A DNA stretch of 11,558 bases, from the NCBI GenBank assembly GCA_028684915.1, contig JAQUEZ010000194.1, positions 1 through 11,558 of the forward strand, read 5' to 3'. A program made the translations under genes and the position numbers. Shown here one piece after another: positions 1 to 6,665 of the stretch; the first letter of the stretch is position 1, and the number at the start of each line of letters is the position of its first letter. The DNA is from Desulfobulbus sp. (GTDB lineage: Bacteria > Desulfobacterota > Desulfobulbia > Desulfobulbales > Desulfobulbaceae). Below the pieces are notes generated by a model, which was given only the letters and a program-made list of their open reading frames with translations, was not told where the DNA came from and made no database searches.

Positions 1-124
1 AACCCGCACGTCCGGTTCGACGAGGGGGCGCTGATGCCACCAGGAAATCTTCTGATATGGAATAGCCGCGTGCGGCAAAACATAATCGTTGGTTCTTGGT
101 GCTCTCATCAGCGCTCTACTCTAC
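1..124 (+). mobile_element. Group II intron, 3' end only (domains V-VI)
   Basis: Group II introns are self-splicing, retromobile RNAs. Positions 3-18 read as the 3' strand of a domain V hairpin (CCGCACGTCCGGTTC type), with AA at 1-2 fitting the end of its GNAA tetraloop. A 3-nt linker (19-21) leads to a long domain VI stem (22-121) with one unpaired A at 118, and the element ends TAC at 122-124, matching the usual AY 3' end. Everything upstream (domains I-IV, any reverse transcriptase/maturase, the 5' half of domain V) lies outside the window, so completeness and class cannot be judged. Whether it interrupts a gene is unknown, because the upstream flank is not visible and the downstream flank is not recognisable. 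The call rests on sequence pattern and base pairing I traced by hand. Confidence 0.82.
22..121 (+). ncRNA. Group II intron domain VI with branch-point A118
   Basis: Traced pairing: 22-24 (GAG) with 119-121 (CTC); A118 bulged; 25-27 with 115-117 (including G-U pairs); 28-36 (GCGCTGATG) with 106-114 (CATCAGCGC), perfect; an internal loop of C37 against 102-105; then 38-46 (CACCAGGAA) with 93-101 (TTCTTGGTG), one G-U pair. A terminal hairpin GCCG-CGTG-CGGC lies at 65-76. The bulged A is six nucleotides before the last intron base, where the lariat-forming adenosine of group II introns is expected. At about 100 nt this domain VI is longer than the compact hairpin usual in the family; the additional apical part lies between 47 and 92. 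Confidence 0.78.
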
Positions 125-358
125 ACGTTATTTCGGTATGATTTTGAATCAAGGCCACGAGATACCAAGTATGTTACTCATAACGCCCTTTTTTTCGATA
201 ATCGACGCGTAAATCGTACCCGTACAATTTTTCCCGCAACTTTCGACTCGGAAGGAAGATTATCATCTAAGGCTCAATAATCATCAGACGCTTTCCTGTC
301 TGCGGATTTCTTCTTCGACACGATAATTTTATCCGATCAACGAGGTGGGCCAACCAAT
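125..358. other. Intron 3' flank with no supported gene
   Basis: This stretch is more AT-rich than the genes to its right. The frame continuing from the intron end (125-280) stays open for 51 codons and then stops, but it has no start codon outside the intron and its translation matches nothing I know. It could be the 3' remnant of a gene split by the intron, or chance. No tRNA, no promoter and no inverted repeat longer than a few bases was seen before the terminator at 359. Confidence 0.5.
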
Positions 359-393
359 AAAAAAGGCGCCGCAGCAACTGCGACGCCTTTTTT
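359..393. terminator. Bidirectional Rho-independent terminator
   Basis: A6 at 359-364 and T6 at 388-393 flank a GC-rich stem. GGCG (365-368) pairs with CGCC (384-387), a C/A mismatch follows (369/383), and CGCAG (370-374) pairs with CTGCG (378-382) around a CAA loop. Either strand gives a hairpin followed by a U-run. On the minus strand it lies about 20 nt past the stop of the CoA-transferase beta gene, so it most likely ends the thiolase-to-CoA-transferase transcript. It would also stop anything reading rightward from the intron side. Confidence 0.9.
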
Positions 394-414
394 ATTTTTA
401 GCGGTTAATCGACT

Positions 415-1233
415 TCAAGCCTTCTTCACCTTAGGAATGAAAATTTCATCCGGGTCGAGCACGTCGTGGATGATATGCAACTCCTCACGGGTGGGCGGGA
501 CAGTCTCGCCGTTGACCCGGGAGACATCAAGGTCGAACTGGCAGAGTTCCTTAATTTCTTCTGCGGTCTTGCCGGGATGGCAGGTATCGAGGTACATGTG
601 GCCATCAACCTCGTCGAAGCGGAACACACCGGCGGTGCTAATGATCCCCGAAGGGCCACCACGGAAGGCGGCTCCATAGAGTTCGCGGCGATGGACCCAT
701 TCACCGCCCGGCCATTTTTTTACCCGCCAGCCGGGGCTGGTGATATAGCTTACGTTTTCGACAAAGCGCCGTTTTTCATGGACCATGATGAAGACGGTGC
801 GTTTGGCAAAGGAATTGATGTCCGGATTGCCGCCGCTGCCGGTGAGGCGGAGGTCGGGATCCAGGTAGTTGCCGATACAGGTGGTGTTGACGTTGCCGTA
901 CTTATCCACTTCGGCCCCGCCGAGATAGCCCAGATCGACATACCCACGTTGGGCAATGGAGAAGGCGTCGTACAGCCCCGAGGAGCGCGATGCCCCGGAC
1001 TCGCAGCGGGCGTCACCCACAGAAGTCGGCAGCTCCGGCGGTCGTCCGTCCAGAGTACCGGCCTCAAAGATCAGTTTCAGGTTAGGCGCATGGGTCTTCT
1101 GTGCGAGCATGATGGCCACCATGGGAAGACCAGTGCCGGCAAAGACGATTTCGTTATCCTGGACCTCGCGCGAGGCGGCGCAGCACAGCAGGTCCGCCAG
1201 ATTGTACTCTTCGGGCGATGCGTAATTGCTCAT
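415..1233 (-). CDS. Family I CoA-transferase, beta subunit (glutaconate CoA-transferase B-like)
   Basis: This 272-residue protein moves CoA between an acyl-CoA and a free acid through an enzyme-bound glutamyl-CoA thioester, in complex with the alpha subunit encoded just upstream. Visible landmarks are GTGLP at 33-37, the FEAGTLDG block with the putative catalytic Glu57, GGAEVDKYGNVN at 105-116 and the GSGG loop at 132-135. The order and the Glu match GctB of Acidaminococcus glutaconate CoA-transferase, and the length is normal. The start at 1233 is preceded by a GGGAG ribosome site, and the gene begins 13 nt after the alpha stop, so the two are co-transcribed and probably translationally linked. 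Substrate is uncertain: no glutaconyl-CoA decarboxylase is present, and the neighbouring thiolase and acyl-CoA dehydrogenase suggest a short-chain or 3-oxo acid. IpdB-type hydrolases are related, but they differ around the catalytic block. Confidence 0.9.
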   Translation of the reverse strand: MSNYASPEEYNLADLLCCAASREVQDNEIVFAGTGLPMVAIMLAQKTHAPNLKLIFEAGTLDGRPPELPTSVGDARCESGASRSSGLYDAFSIAQRGYVDLGYLGGAEVDKYGNVNTTCIGNYLDPDLRLTGSGGNPDINSFAKRTVFIMVHEKRRFVENVSYITSPGWRVKKWPGGEWVHRRELYGAAFRGGPSGIISTAGVFRFDEVDGHMYLDTCHPGKTAEEIKELCQFDLDVSRVNGETVPPTREELHIIHDVLDPDEIFIPKVKKA

Positions 1234-1246
1234 TATTCTCTCCCTT

Positions 1247-2200
1247 CTATTTGCGAGGTTTGTAGTTAAGGGCAGTGTTGGCCTTGAGGTTCAGCATCCG
1301 CGGCCAGCCGAGTTTTTCCAGGTAGCTGATGTGGTCCTGACCGAAAATCCATTCCTTTGCAAAGGCATCAAAGCCTTCCTGGGTGCGGGTTTTGGAATAG
1401 AAATCCTTGAGATAGGCACCGTCTACGTCATACTTGCCAAACATTCCGGTGGGATGGGCACCAAAGGGGCATTCGAGGATATGATCGACCTCAAAGCTGG
1501 CAATGGTGTTGTGGTAGGCATCGCGGCGTAGGTATTCCTCAGGCACGATCTCTTCGGCAATGGCGATGGTGATGTCCGCAGCGCGGCAGGCTTCTGGATC
1601 TGAGTAGAGCTGGCCTGCTACCCGCACCGTGCCTTCCTCACCCACCTGCTGCACGCAGAGGACAGCGACATCGACCTTGACCGCCGGAATCAGCACCTGG
1701 GGACCGGCATCAAAGAAAGGATCATCGGCAAAGATGTATTTCTGCTTGGCAATACGCTTGCCGTCGCGTTTTCCGGCCCGGCCGAGCATATCGAATTCCG
1801 GATTGTGGATATCGGTGCCGAGCGAGGTTTGGGTGACCGCATAGGGCGCACCCTGGGAGGCTGCGGCGAAACGAAACATCATTTCCGCATGGCTGTAATC
1901 CTCGACAATAATCTCTTTGGTGCCCACCTTGCGCGAGAGGTTGGCGCCGTATTTGCCGTAGAGCTCATGGCCGACCCAGCATGACTCCCAGATATCGACG
2001 CAACCGGCGCCGACGAGGAATTCGGTCTGAGGACCGCCGTTGACCTCGATCAGGTGCAGACCCCGCCTTTGCTGGCGGATCAGCTCATAGATCAGGGCAA
2101 AGGGGCGCCGCCAGATGGTAAATCCGGAAAATGTCAGGCTGGAGCCGTTTTTGACGATCTCGGCTGCCTGCTGCAGGGTAATGCGTTTATCCGTACTCAT
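1247..2200 (-). CDS. Family I CoA-transferase, alpha subunit (glutaconate CoA-transferase A-like)
   Basis: This 317-residue protein is the partner of the beta subunit. The N-terminal block SSLTFSGFTIWRRPFALIYE, the central IIVEDYSH segment, VDVAVLCVQQVGEEGTVRV, and the C-terminal CPFGAHPTGMFGKYD and AKEWIFG blocks follow the layout of GctA, and the length agrees. In this family the alpha subunit forms one face of the active site while the catalytic Glu sits in beta. I place the start at 2200 (MSTDKRI) because AAGGAG lies six bases upstream; the in-frame ATG at 2227 lies upstream of that site and would add nine residues unlike the family. It follows the acyl-CoA dehydrogenase gene after 123 nt and precedes the beta gene by 13 nt. 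The acid and CoA donor used cannot be read from the sequence. Confidence 0.89.
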   Translation of the reverse strand: MSTDKRITLQQAAEIVKNGSSLTFSGFTIWRRPFALIYELIRQQRRGLHLIEVNGGPQTEFLVGAGCVDIWESCWVGHELYGKYGANLSRKVGTKEIIVEDYSHAEMMFRFAAASQGAPYAVTQTSLGTDIHNPEFDMLGRAGKRDGKRIAKQKYIFADDPFFDAGPQVLIPAVKVDVAVLCVQQVGEEGTVRVAGQLYSDPEACRAADITIAIAEEIVPEEYLRRDAYHNTIASFEVDHILECPFGAHPTGMFGKYDVDGAYLKDFYSKTRTQEGFDAFAKEWIFGQDHISYLEKLGWPRMLNLKANTALNYKPRK

Positions 2201-2323
2201 ACTGTTCTCCTTAAAAAGTGGTCGCACTTGCCGAAAGCTGCAGAAGCGACGTTCCTGTATTCCTGAACTTCAGTTTCTTTGTTCGAGAATTTCTTGTGCA
2301 GGGTCTATGCTGCTCTTTTTGTT

Positions 2324-3484
2324 TCAAGCGGCAATTCCGCGCAGGATCTCGCGGGAGATGATCAGCCGCTGGATTTCACTGGTGCCTTCGTAAATGGTGG
2401 TGATCCGGGCATCGCGGGCAAAACGCTCAATGGGGAAATCCTGGGTGTAACCGTAACCGCCGAGTATCTGCAGGGCGTTATAGCAGGCGCGGTTGGCGCT
2501 CTCTGTGGCGTAGACTTTTGCCATGGACGCCTCTTTGGCAAAGGAGCGGCCCTGTTCCTTACGGAAGGCGGCATTCATTAGCAGCAGGCGGGCTGCCTCG
2601 AGCTCGGTATAGGAATCGGCGATCATCCATTGGATTGCCTGGAAACTACTGATCTTTTTCCCAAATTGTTGCCGCTCGTTGGCATACTTGGTTGCATAGT
2701 CCATGGCCGCGAGGCCTAGCCCCAGACCAAGCGATCCAATACCGATCCGGCCACCGGCCAACTCGGCCACGGCTATGCGGAAACCGTCGTTGGGTTTGCC
2801 CATCATTGCCGATGCCGGGACGCGGCAGTTGTCAAAGATGAGCTCATTGGTGGCCGAGGCGTGCTGGCCCATCTTGTGCTCTTCCTTGCCGATAGTCAGA
2901 CCAGGGGTTCCGGCTTCTATCAAAAAGCAGCTGATACCCTTGCCTTGGGGTGCTTCCTTGTCGGTGACGGCCCAGACCACGAATACGCCTGCATAGGGAG
3001 CGCTGGTGATAAAAATTTTGGAGCCGTTGATCACATAGGAATCCCCATCTTTCACTGCAGTGGTACCCATGCCCGAAGGGTCGGAACCGGCGCAGTTCTC
3101 GGTGAGGCCGAAGCTGCCGGCAGCAAATTCACCAGAACAAATCTTGGGAATATAGGCGTTTTTCTGTTCTTCACTGCCGATGGCCTGGATAACCTCGCAG
3201 ACCATGTTGTTCACCGAAACCGTGACTGCGGTTGAGGCACAGGCCCGGGCGATTTCGGTCATGGCAACACTGAAGGAAACTACACCAGCCTCGGAGCCGC
3301 CGTATTCCTCCTTGATATTAAGGCCCATGAATCCAAGCTCAGCCAGCTTTTTCAGGTTGGTCAGCAGGGTGGAGCGATCCTTCTCCGCATCGAGCTTGGC
3401 CGCCACCGGTTCGAGTTCGGTTTTGGCAAAGTCACGGGCGGTATCTTGGATCAGTTTTTGTTCTTCATTTAAATCAAGGTTCAT
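2324..3484 (-). CDS. Short-chain acyl-CoA dehydrogenase (butyryl-CoA dehydrogenase type)
   Basis: This FAD enzyme oxidises an acyl-CoA to the 2,3-enoyl-CoA and passes electrons to electron-transfer flavoprotein in the cytoplasm. Its 386 residues match the usual length. Visible features are the N-terminal helical domain, LTENCAGSDPSG at 127-138 (flavin/substrate loop, usually LTEPxAGSD), the QILGGYGYTQDFPIER block, and IYEGTSEIQR near the C-terminus with Glu366 at the position of the catalytic base in short-chain and butyryl-CoA dehydrogenases. I start at 3484 (MNLDLNEEQK) because AAGGAG lies seven bases upstream; the longer frame to 3556 adds 24 unconserved residues. It lies between the thiolase and CoA-transferase genes. 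The neighbours favour a C4-C6 acyl-CoA, but glutaryl- or branched-chain substrates cannot be excluded. No ETF genes are in the window. Confidence 0.93.
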   Translation of the reverse strand: MNLDLNEEQKLIQDTARDFAKTELEPVAAKLDAEKDRSTLLTNLKKLAELGFMGLNIKEEYGGSEAGVVSFSVAMTEIARACASTAVTVSVNNMVCEVIQAIGSEEQKNAYIPKICSGEFAAGSFGLTENCAGSDPSGMGTTAVKDGDSYVINGSKIFITSAPYAGVFVVWAVTDKEAPQGKGISCFLIEAGTPGLTIGKEEHKMGQHASATNELIFDNCRVPASAMMGKPNDGFRIAVAELAGGRIGIGSLGLGLGLAAMDYATKYANERQQFGKKISSFQAIQWMIADSYTELEAARLLLMNAAFRKEQGRSFAKEASMAKVYATESANRACYNALQILGGYGYTQDFPIERFARDARITTIYEGTSEIQRLIISREILRGIAA

Positions 3485-3670
3485 CGCGTTTCTCCTTTTT
3501 GCTCTGTATCGATCAAAAACTCCATCAGTACAATCAAACTGGTCAATCGACGCCAAGTAGTGGGCCGATGGTGGAACTAACGAACAGCAACATCCGAGAT
3601 CTATTTGTATTTATCACGGCTCAAATAACCACCGATCTGCGGCGGCAGGAGGGTACAGCGTTTTTTACGA
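3485..3670 (-). other. Intergenic gap, thiolase to acyl-CoA dehydrogenase
   Basis: These 186 nt lie between two co-directional genes. The right-hand boundary is the ribosome site (AAGGAG) for the dehydrogenase. I looked for a second sigma-54 promoter and found no GG-N10-GC pair at the right spacing, and I saw no convincing terminator. A small palindrome (ACGAT-A-ATCGT) spans the thiolase stop but has too short a stem and no proper U-run. The gap is long for an operon, so a secondary promoter remains possible. Confidence 0.4.
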
Positions 3671-4846
<1,176 letters not shown>

Positions 4847-4928
4847 TGTTTTCTCCTTGTGTGATCCAGCAGGGAATAAAAATGGGGCAGACAATCTCCA
4901 GCGAGAGAACGGGAGGTCGGTTGCCTCT

Positions 4929-4953
4929 AAGGCTTGTCCGTACATCAAGCCTT
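4929..4953 (-). repeat. 8-bp perfect inverted repeat in the thiolase leader
   Basis: AAGGCTTG (4929-4936) and CAAGCCTT (4946-4953) are exact reverse complements with a 9-nt loop. The repeat lies in the predicted 5' leader, about 60-85 nt downstream of the estimated sigma-54 start and about 80 nt before the thiolase start codon. In the transcript, U-rich sequence precedes rather than follows the hairpin, so it is not an intrinsic terminator. It could be an RNA stem in the leader or an operator for a dimeric regulator. Confidence 0.6.
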
Positions 4954-5022
4954 GGTCGAAAAAAAATTGGATGATAGGCTTTCAATCAGTTAGGGAAATT
5001 AGTGTAAGGATCCAATAAGCAA

Positions 5023-5038
5023 AGCACATGCTGTGCCA
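5023..5038 (-). promoter_or_regulatory. Sigma-54 (-24/-12) promoter of the thiolase cluster
   Basis: On the minus strand the sequence reads TGGCACAGCATGTGCT. TGGCAC gives the -24 element and TGCT the -12 element, with GG and GC 12 nt apart, against the consensus TGGCAC-R-N4-TTGCW; only the first T of the -12 box differs. Transcription would start near 5012 and leave a leader of about 165 nt before the thiolase start at 4846. Sigma-54 promoters need an AAA+ activator bound upstream, and both candidate binding sites and an NtrC-family gene lie next door. Confidence 0.8.
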
Positions 5039-5088
5039 GGAAAGGGCGTGCCGTTTATGTGAATGATAATACGTGGTAATGTGGGAAA

Positions 5089-5113
5089 CCCTTTCGAAAA
5101 GGGGCTGTGCCCC
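5089..5113 (-). terminator. Candidate terminator of the two-component operon (overlapping hairpins)
   Basis: Read on the minus strand, GGGGC-ACA-GCCCC (5113 to 5101) is followed by TTTT. A second stem, CCCTTT (5089-5094) with AAAGGG (5098-5103), shares bases 5101-5103 with the first, so the two are mutually exclusive. The GC stem plus short U-run fits a modest intrinsic terminator about 180 nt past the regulator stop. The U-run is short, so efficiency is doubtful. Confidence 0.4.
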
Positions 5114-5116
5114 CAG

Positions 5117-5132
5117 TGGAGCATATGCTACA
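5117..5132. promoter_or_regulatory. Proximal candidate enhancer site (UAS) for the NtrC-family regulator
   Basis: TGGAGCATATGCTACA contains the perfect 10-bp palindrome AGCATATGCT and, with one mismatch per arm, is a 16-bp dyad. Its centre is about 112 bp upstream of the predicted sigma-54 start. A second copy occurs 90 bp further upstream. Position, symmetry and duplication fit an activator of the NtrC class; which protein binds is inferred from adjacency. Confidence 0.6.
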
Positions 5133-5206
5133 GAGGGGGCGCGGACATGGGCACTTCCAAGGAGGGAAAAGAGATAAGAGCCGGTGGCGCAAGCGATTTG
5201 GGGGAA

Positions 5207-5222
5207 TGAAGCATTTGCTACA
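5207..5222. promoter_or_regulatory. Distal candidate enhancer site (UAS), second copy
   Basis: TGAAGCATTTGCTACA matches the proximal site at 14 of 16 positions, in the same orientation, exactly 90 bp away. Its centre is about 202 bp upstream of the predicted start. The dyad is slightly less perfect at the centre (TTT instead of TAT), which may make it the weaker site. Confidence 0.57.
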
Positions 5223-5291
5223 TCCGTTGGCCAGGGTGTGCAGCAAATCCGCTATAAGGCGGTTTGATTGAGGAGAAGAGAATAGAGCGGC

Positions 5292-6665
5292 TTAGGTGGA
5301 CAGGCCGTGTTTCTCAATTCGATAAATCAGGGTCGGTCTGGAAATAGCTAAAAGTTTTGCCGCTTTGCTCTTGTTTCCTCCGCTTAGCTCCAATGCCTGG
5401 ATAATGAGATCCCGGTTCAGTTTTTCTAGGTCGAGCCCCTCGGGAGGGATGCGGATAGACTGCGTATTGCGCGGTAGTGGTGCATGGAGGACAACACCGA
5501 GAAAGGCGAGATGTTCGGGAAGAATGGTGTCGCCGTCTTCCATGAGGACCACCCGTTCCACTGCATTTTTCAACTCGCGGATATTGCCCCGCCAGCTGTG
5601 CTCGATCAGCATGTTCCTTGCCTGGAGGTCAAAGCGGCGAAAATTCTTGGCGAATTTCTGGTTGAACTGGTGCATGAAAACCAGCGCCAGGGGGATGATG
5701 TCCGCACGCCTCTGGGCAAGAGGCGGCACCGTGACCCTGGCCACATTGAGGCGGTAGTAGAGGTCTTCACGGAAACTGCCAGCCTGTACCAGGGTTTCAA
5801 GGCTTTTGTTGGTCGCGGCAATGATGCGCACATCCACCTTGATTTTACGCGAATCACCCACGGGGTAAAATTCACGTTCCTCAAGAAAGCGGAGCAACTT
5901 CACCTGGGCCTCGGGCAGCAGTTCGCCGATCTCATCCAGCAAAAGGGTGCCGCCATCAGCCAGCTCGATCTTGCCCTGTTTGCCCTCCGGCAGCCCGCCA
6001 GTGAAGGCCCCTTTGCCGTAGCCAAAGAGTTCGCTTTCAAGTAACTCCTTGTTGATGGCCCCGCAGTTGATACCGATAAAGGATTTATCGAAGCGGCTGG
6101 AGCGGTGGTGGATGGTCCGCGCTACCACCTCCTTACCCACACCGCTCTGCCCCTCGATCAACACCGTGGTGTCGTCGCTCTTGGCCACTTTGGCGGCAAA
6201 GTCGAACACGGCCTGGATTTCCTCGCTCTCAGCCACCACCTCTTCGATATGAAACTGACTTAGATATCCATGACGCAGTTTTTCGACCTCTTTTTTCAGC
6301 CACACTGTTTCCAGGGCTTTGGTCACCACCAGCTCGAGCACCTCCATTTCCAGGGGTTTGACCAGATAATCGTAAGCGCCCTGGCGCATGGAGGTGATAA
6401 CGGTTTGGATATCCTCGTAGGCGGTCATCATGATCACCAGCAAGTCCTGCTCACAAGCCTTGATGGCCTCAAGGGTCTCCATGCCGTCCATCCCAGGCAG
6501 ACGGATATCAAGCAGAACTAAATCCACCGTCTTGTTCTCGATCAAAGCAAGCGCCTCTTCGCCGCTGCCGGCAATGAGGGTGTGATACTGCTCGCCGAGG
6601 ATGTTATTGAGTGCGTTCTGCAGCAGCCGATCGTCGTCGACGATCAGAATTGTGTAGCGGTCCAT
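5292..6665 (-). CDS. NtrC-family sigma-54 response regulator (receiver, AAA+, Fis-type HTH)
   Basis: This 457-residue cytoplasmic activator binds DNA upstream of sigma-54 promoters and uses ATP to open the polymerase complex after phosphorylation. The receiver spans about 1-120, with acidic DDD at 10-12, phospho-acceptor Asp53, Thr81 and Lys103. The AAA+ domain spans about 140-375, with Walker A GQSGVGKE (172-179), the sigma-contact loop GAFTGG (219-224), Walker B LLLDEIGEL (241-249) and DLYYRLNV (301-308). The C-terminal HTH spans about 415-455. The GAFTGA loop ends in Gly rather than Ala, which is unusual. The start at 6665 lies inside the kinase gene with GGAG five bases upstream, so the pair is translationally coupled. 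A sigma-54 promoter and paired dyads immediately downstream make the thiolase cluster its likely target, as AtoC is for atoDAEB in E. coli; that link is inference. Confidence 0.94.
   Translation of the reverse strand: MDRYTILIVDDDRLLQNALNNILGEQYHTLIAGSGEEALALIENKTVDLVLLDIRLPGMDGMETLEAIKACEQDLLVIMMTAYEDIQTVITSMRQGAYDYLVKPLEMEVLELVVTKALETVWLKKEVEKLRHGYLSQFHIEEVVAESEEIQAVFDFAAKVAKSDDTTVLIEGQSGVGKEVVARTIHHRSSRFDKSFIGINCGAINKELLESELFGYGKGAFTGGLPEGKQGKIELADGGTLLLDEIGELLPEAQVKLLRFLEEREFYPVGDSRKIKVDVRIIAATNKSLETLVQAGSFREDLYYRLNVARVTVPPLAQRRADIIPLALVFMHQFNQKFAKNFRRFDLQARNMLIEHSWRGNIRELKNAVERVVLMEDGDTILPEHLAFLGVVLHAPLPRNTQSIRIPPEGLDLEKLNRDLIIQALELSGGNKSKAAKLLAISRPTLIYRIEKHGLST

Larger units (their letters stand above)
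4847..5291. other. Regulatory intergenic region of the thiolase cluster
   Basis: This 445-nt gap between the thiolase and response-regulator genes has no supported coding sequence. It holds, from right to left: a weak small hairpin (CCGC-TATAAG-GCGG, 5249-5262) about 30 nt past the regulator stop; two 16-bp near-palindromic sites at 5207-5222 and 5117-5132; two overlapping hairpins at 5089-5113; the sigma-54 promoter at 5023-5038; an 8-bp inverted repeat at 4929-4953 in the predicted leader; and the thiolase ribosome site. Such a leader and upstream layout is typical of genes switched on by an NtrC-family activator. Confidence 0.7.

Noticed and set aside
89..280. 63-codon plus-strand frame with an ATG
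   Set aside because: Its start lies inside intron domain VI and it crosses the intron end, with no ribosome site. At most the part after 124 could be an exon remnant.
466..1269. 267-codon plus-strand frame
   Set aside because: Antisense shadow of the CoA-transferase beta gene, which has the conserved motifs, a ribosome site and operon context.
2201..2227. Upstream start for the CoA-transferase alpha subunit
   Set aside because: The ribosome site AAGGAG lies between the two ATGs and serves the downstream one at 2200.
3485..3556. Upstream start for the acyl-CoA dehydrogenase
   Set aside because: It adds 24 residues before the family's normal N-terminus, and AAGGAG is placed correctly for the start at 3484.
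4847..4948. N-terminal extension of the thiolase to 4948
   Set aside because: It adds 34 residues not found in thiolases, lies upstream of the AAGGAG site and covers the leader inverted repeat.
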